Shown one piece after another: positions 35,653 through 45,614 of a DNA stretch of 64,000 bases; position 1 is the first letter of the stretch, and each line of letters starts with the position of its first letter. The notes beneath the pieces were generated by a model, which saw only the letters and a list, made by a program, of their open reading frames with translations, was not told where the DNA came from and made no database searches. The DNA comes from Carboxylicivirga marina (GTDB taxonomy: Bacteria; Bacteroidota; Bacteroidia; Bacteroidales; Marinilabiliaceae): positions 1-64,000 of the forward strand of contig NZ_JAENRR010000017.1 of assembly GCF_016612505.1 (NCBI RefSeq), given 5' to 3'. Both the position numbers and the translations under genes were made by a program.

Positions 35653-38600
35653 TTAATGATTTCCCTTATAAAACTCTATTTCGTGCAAATACTTCACCTG
35701 GTCCATCATATAAAAATCAGGTAACAGAACACTCTTTTCGCGCCAATACTTAGGTTGATAGCTCACCCGGTTAATGAGTGAACGACGCGCAAACTGATCT
35801 TTTAGTGCCTGGCGTTTCAACTTTTCTCCCTGAATTTTTATCTGGGAAAAGCATAATTCGCGCGAGTAAGCAATCGCTTGTCCATCGGCCATTAATTCTA
35901 CTTGTTCAACCTGGTGTTTGAGTACTGGTTGATCACCCAAATGGGTATATGAACATTGCAGATGGTTATTAGTGAAAGCTACTGACTCATATCGATGACC
36001 TGGTTTGATATAACGGTCAGCCGTTTGAAATGATTCAGCGGCCGCTGCAGCCCACCATTCGCAATGCATTATTTTATTGGTTTGGCTATCGATTAACATA
36101 CGCCCATCGTAAAAGCTATGGTAGCTACCTTCAAGCTGTTCAAAATCGATAACTATCACTTCTTTGCCACGGTATGTATTTAGCCCTTTCAGACGGTATT
36201 TAAAGCTATTTCGATGTGCTTTATCAACAAAGGGCATCAAGGTCTGTAAAGGATCGATTAGTTGTACCACTTCGTTGCTTATACTTGCCAGCGGTTCCCA
36301 CCTGATAGCCTGTCCGTAATCATCAGTTTTATAAACTCGCCCTTGCACAATATTTGATATATGAGGCACCTGGGCACGTAGCACATTATTTTGTTCTATT
36401 TGTAGTCCAAAATCGGCTAAGCCATACAGTAAGTTATCTTTCATTAGCATCTGACGATACACCGCCTCAAAGGCTTGTAGCTTATCTTTTCTTTTGGCAG
36501 CAGCAATGGCGTACACTTCTTTCATCACTTGTTCAACAGATAAATCAGATGGCTGGTCAGTACGACTAACACATGTAACCTGCATGGCTTTGTTTTTAAG
36601 TTGCTCAAGCGAAAGCTCCACATACCCTTTACCGGCATTACTAATTTGTATTATATCATCATTTGCAAGCATGGCCTTTTCCAAAGCAAAGATACCGGAT
36701 GCATTAGCAGTTGTTCCAATGGGTGAATCTTTTAAGCTGATATCCGCAAAAGCTATCCCTTGCCCCTGCTCATCCAACACAATACCTATTAACAAGTGCT
36801 CTTGTGCATATTCGACTTGATAGCGCTGCCATTTATCTTGGGTAAATTGATGTGTTGTACTTGTTCTTTTATGCCTTATCTCAGCTACATGTTTATCTGC
36901 ATCTATATTGTTTGATAATGCCTGATCAACAACTCCAAACACCTCACGTTTGGCTCCAGGCAATGATGAGTTTGACATACCAGCTACATCCACTCTAAAG
37001 GCTTGTGCTACATCTGAATTATAAAACTCAATGCTAGCTTTTCCTTCATTATCCGTTTTAACACTTGGCTTCCAGAATAAGGTAGCTCGTTTATCAAAGG
37101 TAATTGCTTCATCAGCCTCACCATCATATAAAGGACTGTAAAACTCACGCTCACGTGTGTAACCAAACAGGCGCAAGTTACCCACCCCTTTCTTCTTTTT
37201 ACCCGAATAAAGACCTTTGCCGTCTTTGGTATAAATAGACAATACAGCGGGTGGTAAATCATATGGGCTGCCTTCTAAAGTACTTTGCACAGACAAAGCA
37301 TACTGAACCGGATGATTTTTTAAATCGTGACGCAGTTCTATTGACTGCATAGTGGCCGGATCCATACTAATAAAATCATTGAGTTCTAATGGTGGCTGCA
37401 GACCATTCAAATAACCATTTCCATCGGTACTACCTATAAACTGACCATCAATAAATATATAAAAGGTATGTAAGCCCTTATTAGGCATTACAAAATGGAT
37501 GTATTCCTTTGACACTACCGGCGCCTGATAAGAACCTTCGCTCGAAACATCATCAGCATTGGCATCGATACTTCTCTCAAAATTACCGCTCAACAACACA
37601 TTATCATTAGCAAGCTCGTCGTGCCCATTTACAGTTACTTGCAGTTCGGGTATGGCATCAAATAATAGGTCGATTAAACCACTGTGCCAGGGCGTATTTT
37701 TTGCAATGGCTTCTACCTGTTTTTCACTAATCATGGCATTGGCTGCTCCAAAAAATTCGTTCATCTCCTCCTTGGGCGTCTTTTCTCTGTTGGAAACAAC
37801 TTCAACTTCCTGAATAAATATATCAGTTGTATCCATCAGTCCTAAATCCGTTAATCGTTCTTTTTGTGCTCGCACCACTCCGCTACGATCAAAAGCACTT
37901 GCATCTACATGCGACGCATCACTGGTAAAGAAAGTGGTCGCTACGTTCTCCTCTACATTCATCCGTTCACGCGCCCCTTTATCAACAGGCTGAAACGACA
38001 GGTTAGATTCAAGTTCAACCACAAAATCACTTTTGTACGATAGTTTATTTCGTGTTTGAACCACCACATCAACCGTATCATTAAAATCAAACAGGGGGAA
38101 ATTAAACTGTCCTTTTTCATCTGTTTTAACGCGGTAAAAATCAACGATATTACCTTGTGTTATCATGGTCACCTCCACTCCTTTTGATACAGGTTTATTG
38201 CTTTTACGTTTTTTCACTTGCCCCTTCACATACATGCCCTCTTCCATCGTATAACTTGGTTCAGGTACACTATCAAGTAAACAGGCTTTCCAGTTAAAGC
38301 GTCGCCATCCATTGGTCAGCATTAGTAACTCCATCTTATTGTGTGCTCCCCGGCTGTTCTCTAACAGTTCCGGAAGCCTAGCTGGAACATTGGGTATATC
38401 CGACGAAATACTCAGGTAATCAACTAAGCTGTGGTGCTGATATAATGAGTCTGGCACCAGTGAAAGGTCACTGACAGCCATTGAGAAATCACCTTCAATA
38501 GCTTGCCCTTGTTTATCCGTCACTTGCAAATTTACTTTCACGGCTTCTCGCCTGTTTGGTTCTCTATCCGATACCTGAATAGCAATATTAAGTTCATCAT

Positions 38601-39693
38601 AATGATTAATGAAGGAAAGTCTTTCGCAACGAGGTATTTGCAAGTGATCCAAAACGGTAAATTGCACCACGCCTGTTCTGAATTTATTCTTGGGAATCGT
38701 AAACGTAAGGCTTCGACCATTTATTTTACCCTGTAGAGCTACTTTCACCGAACCATTCTGCATGGCTAATAAATAAACCATGGGTTGCTTATCGTGTGCT
38801 TGTGCCATCACCTTTACTTCAATTTCTTCGTTGGCATAGGTATTTGTAACAGTCATTGAATACCCTTGTGCTCGTACGCTTGGTAGTGCGAACCGCAGAT
38901 TTTCACCATTGTTACCCGATATAACAGCCATATATTGTCTTCCGGCTAAGGGCTTTAATGAAAAGTAACCCTTTCCATCTTTCAGGGGTTTGATAAAGGC
39001 ATAACGCTGACCTGTATCATCAATAATATAGCCCTCAAAATCCATGGCTTTGCCAAGCTGATTAAGGCCTTCAAAAGCCACCAGAGAGTTTAGTCCAGCG
39101 ACAAGCTCACCACCTTCAGGAAAAAATTGAAGAGCCAGTTCGGGTGCTGATACAATTTTTGTCGCTAATGATAAAGTGTCATCAATTAAATTGTCAGATG
39201 CATTGACCAATTCAGATGACAACAAGGAATTGCTCCTTATTGATTCGGCCTCATTCAAAATCATAATCTGCCGTTTAAAGAAGAAATCGGCACCGGCGTT
39301 ACGCATCCAGTTGGTGTAGGCTACCGCTAAATATTTGCCACTCGACAAATCTTCGTGTAAAGGGAAGGTCCCCTGACACCTTCCCTCATTCACCTTAAAT
39401 ATTTTTTTACTAACCACCTTGCCATTAGGATTAATCAACTCGAGGTAAATAATCTTTTCAGCCTTTTCGGGTTTATGATTGGCAGCATTTAAAAGGTAAG
39501 CTTTAAACCAGGCATCGTCGCCAGCATGGTACACTGGCCGGTCAAAATGCAAGTATAACTTCTCCTGATGATTATGAATTGTTTGCTGGTGTATTTTATC
39601 AACCAATCGTTTAAGGGGTGCGTCATCGATCAGGCCAAAGGCTGAAACCATAAGGCCAGCCATAAGAATTATTAATGGAAGTAATTTTTTCAT
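35653..39693 (-). CDS. Large secreted MG2/carboxypeptidase-regulatory-like domain protein
   Basis: A 1346-residue protein with a signal peptide (cut near residue 18). The N-terminus (QEKLYLHFDRPVYHAGDDAWFKAYLL, then GTFPLHEDLSSGKYLAVAYTNW) is a macroglobulin-like MG2 domain found in large Bacteroidota proteins often annotated as having a TonB-receptor plug-like domain. The middle holds the YTREREFYSPLYDG and FYNSDVAQAFRVDVAG segments typical of that family. Near residue 990-1070 is a carboxypeptidase-regulatory-like fold (IGIVLDEQGQGIAFADISL). There is no transmembrane barrel and no T9SS sorting domain. Likely periplasmic or outer-membrane-associated; function unknown. Its stop faces the palindrome spacer; the gene at 39788-40306 lies 94 bp upstream. 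Confidence 0.75.
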   Translation of the reverse strand: MKKLLPLIILMAGLMVSAFGLIDDAPLKRLVDKIHQQTIHNHQEKLYLHFDRPVYHAGDDAWFKAYLLNAANHKPEKAEKIIYLELINPNGKVVSKKIFKVNEGRCQGTFPLHEDLSSGKYLAVAYTNWMRNAGADFFFKRQIMILNEAESIRSNSLLSSELVNASDNLIDDTLSLATKIVSAPELALQFFPEGGELVAGLNSLVAFEGLNQLGKAMDFEGYIIDDTGQRYAFIKPLKDGKGYFSLKPLAGRQYMAVISGNNGENLRFALPSVRAQGYSMTVTNTYANEEIEVKVMAQAHDKQPMVYLLAMQNGSVKVALQGKINGRSLTFTIPKNKFRTGVVQFTVLDHLQIPRCERLSFINHYDELNIAIQVSDREPNRREAVKVNLQVTDKQGQAIEGDFSMAVSDLSLVPDSLYQHHSLVDYLSISSDIPNVPARLPELLENSRGAHNKMELLMLTNGWRRFNWKACLLDSVPEPSYTMEEGMYVKGQVKKRKSNKPVSKGVEVTMITQGNIVDFYRVKTDEKGQFNFPLFDFNDTVDVVVQTRNKLSYKSDFVVELESNLSFQPVDKGARERMNVEENVATTFFTSDASHVDASAFDRSGVVRAQKERLTDLGLMDTTDIFIQEVEVVSNREKTPKEEMNEFFGAANAMISEKQVEAIAKNTPWHSGLIDLLFDAIPELQVTVNGHDELANDNVLLSGNFERSIDANADDVSSEGSYQAPVVSKEYIHFVMPNKGLHTFYIFIDGQFIGSTDGNGYLNGLQPPLELNDFISMDPATMQSIELRHDLKNHPVQYALSVQSTLEGSPYDLPPAVLSIYTKDGKGLYSGKKKKGVGNLRLFGYTREREFYSPLYDGEADEAITFDKRATLFWKPSVKTDNEGKASIEFYNSDVAQAFRVDVAGMSNSSLPGAKREVFGVVDQALSNNIDADKHVAEIRHKRTSTTHQFTQDKWQRYQVEYAQEHLLIGIVLDEQGQGIAFADISLKDSPIGTTANASGIFALEKAMLANDDIIQISNAGKGYVELSLEQLKNKAMQVTCVSRTDQPSDLSVEQVMKEVYAIAAAKRKDKLQAFEAVYRQMLMKDNLLYGLADFGLQIEQNNVLRAQVPHISNIVQGRVYKTDDYGQAIRWEPLASISNEVVQLIDPLQTLMPFVDKAHRNSFKYRLKGLNTYRGKEVIVIDFEQLEGSYHSFYDGRMLIDSQTNKIMHCEWWAAAAAESFQTADRYIKPGHRYESVAFTNNHLQCSYTHLGDQPVLKHQVEQVELMADGQAIAYSRELCFSQIKIQGEKLKRQALKDQFARRSLINRVSYQPKYWREKSVLLPDFYMMDQVKYLHEIEFYKGNH

Positions 39694-39720
39694 AACGTGG
39701 AAGCAAGCATATTAAAACAT

Positions 39721-39758
39721 AAAAAATGGGGTAACTTCCTTCACAAGAAACCACCCCA
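39721..39758 (-). terminator. Terminator after the 172-residue protein gene
   Basis: TGGGGT (39727-39732) pairs with ACCCCA (39753-39758), with an inner TTCCTT/AAGAAA stem. On the minus strand it is followed by TTTTTTATG. It separates the small gene from the large downstream gene. Confidence 0.65.
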
Positions 39759-39787
39759 CCAAAAAGTCTAATTTTAAATAAAAAGGG

Positions 39788-40306
39788 TTAGTTTTTATTT
39801 TTCTTTTTCGTCTTTTTTGAGTCTTTGGTCGCATTGATGCAATTAACATCCAACTGCGCTTTATCTTTTGCAAAAGCTTGTTCTGCAGCCAGTTGGGCAT
39901 CTCTAAAGCGTTGTTGTTCTGCTTTATTGTCGAAACCCATTTTTTGATCTGAGATATGTTTATTTAGTTTATTCTCTATCGCCGCTATATAGTTATCCAC
40001 ATTTTTCATTGTATGTGTAAAAAAATTAAACTCAGCTTTAGTAATCTTTTTCTTCACAAACTTACGCATACTCAAATCAAGCATCTCATAAGGAAATTCT
40101 TCTTTTGAATAGTACCCTTTTGTTTTTCGCCTCTTAATGGCCTCAATCTCTGTTGTATAATATGCCAGTTCATCAAAAATTTCCGATACGTTTTCGCATT
40201 CTTCTATTAAAAGTTCTTTACCAGAATCTTCTTGAGCATTTACGACTGCAACACAGCACAACAACACAATGCTTAATAGTACTTGATTAACGATTTTGTA
40301 CATCAT
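39788..40306 (-). CDS. Small secreted protein of unknown function
   Basis: A 172-residue protein with a signal peptide (cut after VNA, about residue 24), a mostly helical charged mature part and a lysine-rich C-terminus (DSKKTKKKNKN). No domain is recognised. It lacks the CxLxxxQ motif of the three small proteins in locus A. A terminator separates it from the large gene downstream and a hairpin from the gene upstream, so it is probably a single-gene unit. The polybasic tail resembles those of the sulfatases at 59569-61068 and 61058-62653. Confidence 0.6.
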   Translation of the reverse strand: MMYKIVNQVLLSIVLLCCVAVVNAQEDSGKELLIEECENVSEIFDELAYYTTEIEAIKRRKTKGYYSKEEFPYEMLDLSMRKFVKKKITKAEFNFFTHTMKNVDNYIAAIENKLNKHISDQKMGFDNKAEQQRFRDAQLAAEQAFAKDKAQLDVNCINATKDSKKTKKKNKN

Positions 40307-40330
40307 TAATTGATTAATTATAAATAATGG

Positions 40331-40360
40331 GATTGTATAAGGCTTAAACCTTATACAATC
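40331..40360 (-). terminator. Strong hairpin between locus B surface gene and small gene
   Basis: GATTGTATAAGG (40331-40342) pairs perfectly with CCTTATACAATC (40349-40360) around a 6 nt loop. No T tract follows on the minus strand, so it may be a processing or weak termination site for the upstream transcript. Confidence 0.55.
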
Positions 40361-40380
40361 CTTATAAACTAAACCAGTAA

Positions 40381-40499
40381 TTATACCGATTACTAATCAA
40401 AATGTGCCTTAAAACTAAGACGCTTTGATTATGTATCGGCATTAACCATTGTAATGAGCAAAATGGCTTTCAGCGCATTTTGACATACAATTGGTATTA
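40381..40499. repeat. Dispersed ~120 bp palindromic repeat, copy 2
   Basis: Closely similar to the reverse complement of 25351-25471, including the ends (TTATACCGATTACTA, CAATTGGTATTA) and the internal ATGCCGATA and GCGCATTTTG blocks. Its right end overlaps the stop codon of the gene at 40497-43808. Confidence 0.75.
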
Positions 40500-43400
40500 T
40501 TGCTTAACAATCTTTCCTGTAAATCGCTCTTTCGTTTCTGAACCTGAGAGCACAACAATATAAATACCTGATGGCATGTGTGCCACTGGAATATCCATCG
40601 ATGAATCTGAAATGGTTTTTTGTATCATCAACATTCCTGACAGGCTATATACTTGAACATTGGTAAAACCATCGGCATTATTAATGCTTAACGAATAATC
40701 CACCGGCGATGTTAAAGGATAAACCGTTAATTCATCCTCCTCCTTATCAGGCTCAACAAAATCTTTTGCTAAGGCACTCTTATTCACAGCATCCATTGGT
40801 ATTTGCATATCAAAAGCAAAAGGTTGAACAACACCAGTTCTGAAACCCTGACTCTTGTATTTGTAATCCATGGTTAGTACCCAATAAGCATCGTCAACAG
40901 TTCGTACACTGTCTTTGAATATTGAGCCAGCAAACTCGGCCGGTGCACTAATAATAAAGCTTACAGGATCATAAACAGGCGCAGTTGTCACAATAGTAGT
41001 CGAATCAGGAATCGTTAATACCTCATCATAAGCCTGCTCAACCGTTTTAATGCGATTAGCTCCTGGCACATAGGTCAATGTTAAATCATCACCACCTTTC
41101 CAGTAAATTGATGTAGAGTCGGTAGGTACAAAGCTCGTATCTAATATAGCCGTATAAACGCCATTGATATCGTAGCTCGTCAATAAAGTGCCATAAGGCG
41201 CACTTTTACCTCTATTCACGATGGTTGAATCGCCATAATCCCAGGTGATATTACCTTTACGCATGTATGATTGGAAGCTACCAGTTATCGTATCACCGAA
41301 AGAAAACTCAACATAACTAGTGTCTTTCACTACGATTGTATCTAATAGTAATTCAAGGCCATTAGCAAAGAAAGGAATGGCCACTAAAGTATCGTTCTCA
41401 GGAACAAAACGTCCCAACGTATCCGTCATTTCAGCACCATTGTAGCTCCATTTTACCAAACCAGAATCGGTTCGTGCTTCAAGCAACTCTTCCCATTGTG
41501 GCACCCAAACGCCTGTTACATTCTCAGTACGACCCCAATCATATGATCCTTGGTCATTTAAATAGGTTTCAACAGGTGTTACACGTGTACTGTCTTCAAA
41601 CATCCATTCAACAGAGCCAAGGGGTGTTTGAACAGTTACCGTATCCCAATCCGTTATCTGATAGAAATCTAAATCTAAATTCAATATTAATGAATTCTCA
41701 TCGTGGAAATAACGGGATACAAAAGTTGCAAATGAACGCTTAGTTGGTAATATATCCGGATTACCGATGTTCTCACTATCATTAATGGAAATCATGAAAT
41801 CTGCAGGATCAATATTGACCTGCTGAGCATCTGGATTTTCTGACTCCTGATCGTCAAACACATAATTAACTTGCAGATCTTGTGTGAACTCAACAAAAAT
41901 AGATGATAAATCATCCGACAATATTGCTTTATGAGCAAAGGCATCCGCTCCTGCCATCTGGCTATGAAGAGTCATGTCAAATGGCAAAACAACTCCTCTG
42001 TCCCAGCCCTGAATAGATGTACCTGTATAGATAATATGCAAGTGATCTGAAAACAACACTGGCTTGGTAAATTCCATCTCTACTTTATTTCTTTCGTAAA
42101 TGGTGCCATAAATAGGGTGTTCCCACGATGGAAAGGCAAAATTTACTAATGAGTCCTTAACCATGGTTCCATCCATTGTAGTAATCTCCACAACGAAATC
42201 ACCTTTCGCCAAGGCATCCAGAGCATATAAGCCTAAAGTAAATTCAAACTCCACAATGACTTTCGTTGCCGCCGAATCGGTTATAGCTACCAATGGCAGA
42301 GGTGGTACTCCCGGACTATGGTTTACAACAGGCTGATCTGTAAACTTAACAACCGAAGCATCTTCGGTAGTTGACAAGTTATCTCCTGAATAGGATATAG
42401 TTATTTCATCTGTTTTGATGGTTGGTGATTCCATAAAAACACAAAGTTCATTTGCTCTATCCTCATAAAACGTAACATTGGTAATATTCCTTACCTGGTT
42501 ATTCACCTTAACTTCAAATGAGCTAACAATATCTACAGGTAAAACATTTAACTCTTTACTTAAGTAGACCCTAACATAAGTTCCTAATAAATCAGTAGCA
42601 GGGTCAAGGGTTAGCTGTGCATCTGCCCCCACCATACTATTTACGACAGGAAAATCACTCAAAGCTTCCAAAACACCTTCGTCGGCAGACTTGATGTTTT
42701 CCCCTGCATAACTAACAGTCAGAATGTCATTAGCTACTGCTGGGCTAGATAATCTAAGTACAATTTGTTCAAGGTTATCCTCAACAGTGTACAAGGAGTC
42801 AATTGCTAGACTACCAGACAGACTGCCATTAATAGTGAAACCACCGCCGTCAGTCAGGTTGAACTGTTGCATATCCTTATCAAAACGAATGGTAACAAAA
42901 GTTCCATCATTAGTCCAACAAGGTTTACGCAATAAAGGAGGTACAATTGGTGAGTTATTGGTAATCTCCAATCCTTCGTAGGACTGCATGGTATTATCGT
43001 TAACACTTATAAAACCACCTATACTTTTATCATACACCACTTTTACACTATGGTGGCGATAAGTAATATTGGTGAAATACAGTTTTACTTTTGTACCGTT
43101 ATTATAAATATCAACTTTTTCAATTTCAACATCTTCCTCACTACCTTTTGTATTTACATCAATGTCAAAGCCATGTCCAACATAGATTGTTGTATCGTTA
43201 GGAATCGTTAAGGCTTCGCTTAACTCTAACTCAGCTGTCATGCCATCTTCAGCCGTTGCACCCTGTGAAATTTCCACCGGTGTCCAACCATACAGGTGGC
43301 AAACACGTAACTGCACCATACCGTCGGACGAAGGACTTTGCTTAAAGCGAATACGGTATGGGCTTTTGGCATCGATATTTTCAGCCCATATAGCTTTGCT

Positions 43401-43808
43401 AAGTGACAATTTATTATGAGTACCAGTCCATGCTACTTCACCATTAATTTCAACATCCATCGTTTTCTTAAAGCCTAACAAGAGCTTAGAAACTCCTAAC
43501 ATCTTATCTGCCGGCACTACCGCTTCAAGATATTCCCCCTCCATGATGTTGATACGCTTTCCTTCTATCACCATACCATCGATTGGGTCACGGCCTACAA
43601 TATTTGAAAAACCATACCACTCAATGCCAGAGTAGGGAGATACCCATTTCCATGAATATTCCGGGTTATCAGTAACCACTGTTACATCTGCCTTTTTTAT
43701 ATCGACAAAGTCTTCACGAACAGCCACTGTTTCCTGTGCAATGCTATTGCCAAAACCCAGCACAAGCATTATGGTTAGTAGAAATATATATTTTATATTG
43801 TTTTTCAT
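40497..43808 (-). CDS. T9SS-secreted Ig-like surface protein, putative glycan-binding partner of SusC/SusD 2
   Basis: A 1103-residue protein with a signal peptide (cut after IAQ, about residue 25). The N-terminal 200 residues form an Ig-like or CBM-like region rich in Trp (SWKWVSPYSGIEWYGF). Three to four SwmB-like beta repeats follow, each ending in D-x-x-V/T-I-S/T-Y-x-G (ILTVSYAGENI, EITISYSGDNL, HLHIIYTGTSI). The last 80 residues (VYPLTSPVDYSLSI, SGIYIVVLSG, KIVKQ) form a T9SS sorting domain. It starts 33 bp after the SusD stop, so it is the third gene of a susC-susD operon, the usual place of a surface glycan-binding protein. Secretion by T9SS rather than as a lipoprotein is less usual. 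No catalytic motif seen. Confidence 0.78.
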   Translation of the reverse strand: MKNNIKYIFLLTIMLVLGFGNSIAQETVAVREDFVDIKKADVTVVTDNPEYSWKWVSPYSGIEWYGFSNIVGRDPIDGMVIEGKRINIMEGEYLEAVVPADKMLGVSKLLLGFKKTMDVEINGEVAWTGTHNKLSLSKAIWAENIDAKSPYRIRFKQSPSSDGMVQLRVCHLYGWTPVEISQGATAEDGMTAELELSEALTIPNDTTIYVGHGFDIDVNTKGSEEDVEIEKVDIYNNGTKVKLYFTNITYRHHSVKVVYDKSIGGFISVNDNTMQSYEGLEITNNSPIVPPLLRKPCWTNDGTFVTIRFDKDMQQFNLTDGGGFTINGSLSGSLAIDSLYTVEDNLEQIVLRLSSPAVANDILTVSYAGENIKSADEGVLEALSDFPVVNSMVGADAQLTLDPATDLLGTYVRVYLSKELNVLPVDIVSSFEVKVNNQVRNITNVTFYEDRANELCVFMESPTIKTDEITISYSGDNLSTTEDASVVKFTDQPVVNHSPGVPPLPLVAITDSAATKVIVEFEFTLGLYALDALAKGDFVVEITTMDGTMVKDSLVNFAFPSWEHPIYGTIYERNKVEMEFTKPVLFSDHLHIIYTGTSIQGWDRGVVLPFDMTLHSQMAGADAFAHKAILSDDLSSIFVEFTQDLQVNYVFDDQESENPDAQQVNIDPADFMISINDSENIGNPDILPTKRSFATFVSRYFHDENSLILNLDLDFYQITDWDTVTVQTPLGSVEWMFEDSTRVTPVETYLNDQGSYDWGRTENVTGVWVPQWEELLEARTDSGLVKWSYNGAEMTDTLGRFVPENDTLVAIPFFANGLELLLDTIVVKDTSYVEFSFGDTITGSFQSYMRKGNITWDYGDSTIVNRGKSAPYGTLLTSYDINGVYTAILDTSFVPTDSTSIYWKGGDDLTLTYVPGANRIKTVEQAYDEVLTIPDSTTIVTTAPVYDPVSFIISAPAEFAGSIFKDSVRTVDDAYWVLTMDYKYKSQGFRTGVVQPFAFDMQIPMDAVNKSALAKDFVEPDKEEDELTVYPLTSPVDYSLSINNADGFTNVQVYSLSGMLMIQKTISDSSMDIPVAHMPSGIYIVVLSGSETKERFTGKIVKQ

Positions 43809-43841
43809 CGTTCTGCTTTTTAACAGTTAAAATATCATTTA

Positions 43842-45593
43842 TTAATAACCAGGATTTTGGTCGATAACATGATTCACATTGATTTCACTCAAAGGAACTG
43901 GAAACAACTGGTGATGCTCTTCAACATTATCAGCCAGTAATGAGGGTGGCGCTTCAATCCATTCAATAGGATTTAAAAAGTAAACGTTACAGTTATTTAC
44001 TTTTTTTGTTGAAGATATCTTCTCCATAAATGTGCCGGTACGAACTAGATCCTCAAAGTTATGGCACTCAAAGCTTAGCTCTCTCTTGCGCTCATCCCAA
44101 ACAAAAAATCGGAATTCATCACGTGTCATACCATATACATCACCCGGGATGTTGGTCTCATCAAAATTTGAACGACGCGCCCTCGAACGCAACTGATTAA
44201 TATACTGATACGAGCGACCAGGTCCTTCAATTTCATTGATGCTCTCTGCCATCATTAATAAAATGTCGGCATAACGCATGACAGGCACATTGACAGCATT
44301 ATTAAATGCATTGGTAAAATTACTGAATCGAAGATGTGCAGGCATACCCCACTTATCGTAGTCGGCAGTGGATTTATAGCCGAATTTAGCAATCTCAAGA
44401 TTATCTTTTCCTTCACGAACATTAGCACTATAGATAAGACGTGCATCGGTTAAACTATCTACATAAAACTTTTGATCTTCACTCAATTCGGCATCAAATA
44501 AATCAAGGTATTCAACCCTTGCCCGAATACGGTGACTATCACCATGCCAATAGCCCCAGATACCACCATTACCTTCTAGTTCATAATGTTCTATTTCAAA
44601 CATTGTTTCGCTATTATGCTTATTGTCAGTTGAGAAATATTCGATGTAGTCATCCACAAGAGCATAGTTACCATAGTCAATAATTTTCTTACAATAGTCA
44701 CGTGTTGCTCTATATGAAGCTTCTGAATCTACCCAATCGTAGCCTTCAACATTACCAAACTTATTCATCGAAGCCAAAAACAGATGCACTCTCGCCAACA
44801 TACCGCGAGCGGCCTCAATACTGGCACGGCCATTATCTGTTTGCAAATATAATTTTGGGTGACTATAGCGTATTAACCCTTCCTCTTCAATAATTTCTTT
44901 TCTTCCCCAGAACTCGAGAGGGTAATCACCAAATTCTCCCCCATTCATGTATGAGCCATACTTAAAAAACAAAGATTTTTCAGCAAACTCTAAATCTTCC
45001 AGTATCACCTGAAAAACTTCTTGTATCTCAGAACGTTCAATTTGTGTTGTTGATGGTTCGTAATCACGTGTTTCTTCAACTCGTAATGGCACCTTACCCC
45101 AAAATTTAGCCAAATTAAAATAGGCATAGGCTCTTAAAAAGCGGGCCTCTCCTAAAATACGTTGCTGGAGCACAGAATCCATTTCAATATTAGGCACATT
45201 ACCAATCACATTGTTGGCTTTATTGATCATCAGATAACTTAAGGCCCACATATTATTCGACACCACCTCGTTCTCTGCGTGTGTTCCGGTAGCAATCTGA
45301 CCTCCATAATTCGTTTTATTACCTTCACTGTAGCACATATCGCTCATCATGTCCATCATCATCAATGCACCTGCCATGCCATAACTACTGTAGGGTGTTA
45401 AGCTATTATCGCGATCAACCATACAACGATAAACCCCATTTATAGCACTTATCGCCTGCTTGTCGGTTTCATAAAAGTTCTCATCCGTGTAAAGCGAATA
45501 AGGCTCTTCCACAATTAAATCTTCACAACTAGCGAAAACCAATAGGCCCATAATAAAAACTAGTAGCCTTGATATATATGTTTGTTTCATCAT
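43842..45593 (-). CDS. SusD-like surface glycan-binding lipoprotein 2
   Basis: A 583-residue SusD family lipoprotein (lipobox VFASC). It shows EEPYSLYTDENFYETD near the N-terminus, QQRILGEARFLRAYAYFNLAKFWG, PVMRYADILLMMAESINE, and a C-terminal DERKRELSFECHNFEDLVRTG, all typical of the family. It starts 21 bp after the susC-like stop and precedes the surface protein by 33 bp, so the three form one operon. It would capture glycan for the transporter. Sequence differs strongly from the SusD at 11527-13278, which suggests a different ligand. Confidence 0.96.
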   Translation of the reverse strand: MMKQTYISRLLVFIMGLLVFASCEDLIVEEPYSLYTDENFYETDKQAISAINGVYRCMVDRDNSLTPYSSYGMAGALMMMDMMSDMCYSEGNKTNYGGQIATGTHAENEVVSNNMWALSYLMINKANNVIGNVPNIEMDSVLQQRILGEARFLRAYAYFNLAKFWGKVPLRVEETRDYEPSTTQIERSEIQEVFQVILEDLEFAEKSLFFKYGSYMNGGEFGDYPLEFWGRKEIIEEEGLIRYSHPKLYLQTDNGRASIEAARGMLARVHLFLASMNKFGNVEGYDWVDSEASYRATRDYCKKIIDYGNYALVDDYIEYFSTDNKHNSETMFEIEHYELEGNGGIWGYWHGDSHRIRARVEYLDLFDAELSEDQKFYVDSLTDARLIYSANVREGKDNLEIAKFGYKSTADYDKWGMPAHLRFSNFTNAFNNAVNVPVMRYADILLMMAESINEIEGPGRSYQYINQLRSRARRSNFDETNIPGDVYGMTRDEFRFFVWDERKRELSFECHNFEDLVRTGTFMEKISSTKKVNNCNVYFLNPIEWIEAPPSLLADNVEEHHQLFPVPLSEINVNHVIDQNPGY

Positions 45594-45614
45594 TATTTTC
45601 GTTTTAAACGTTTA

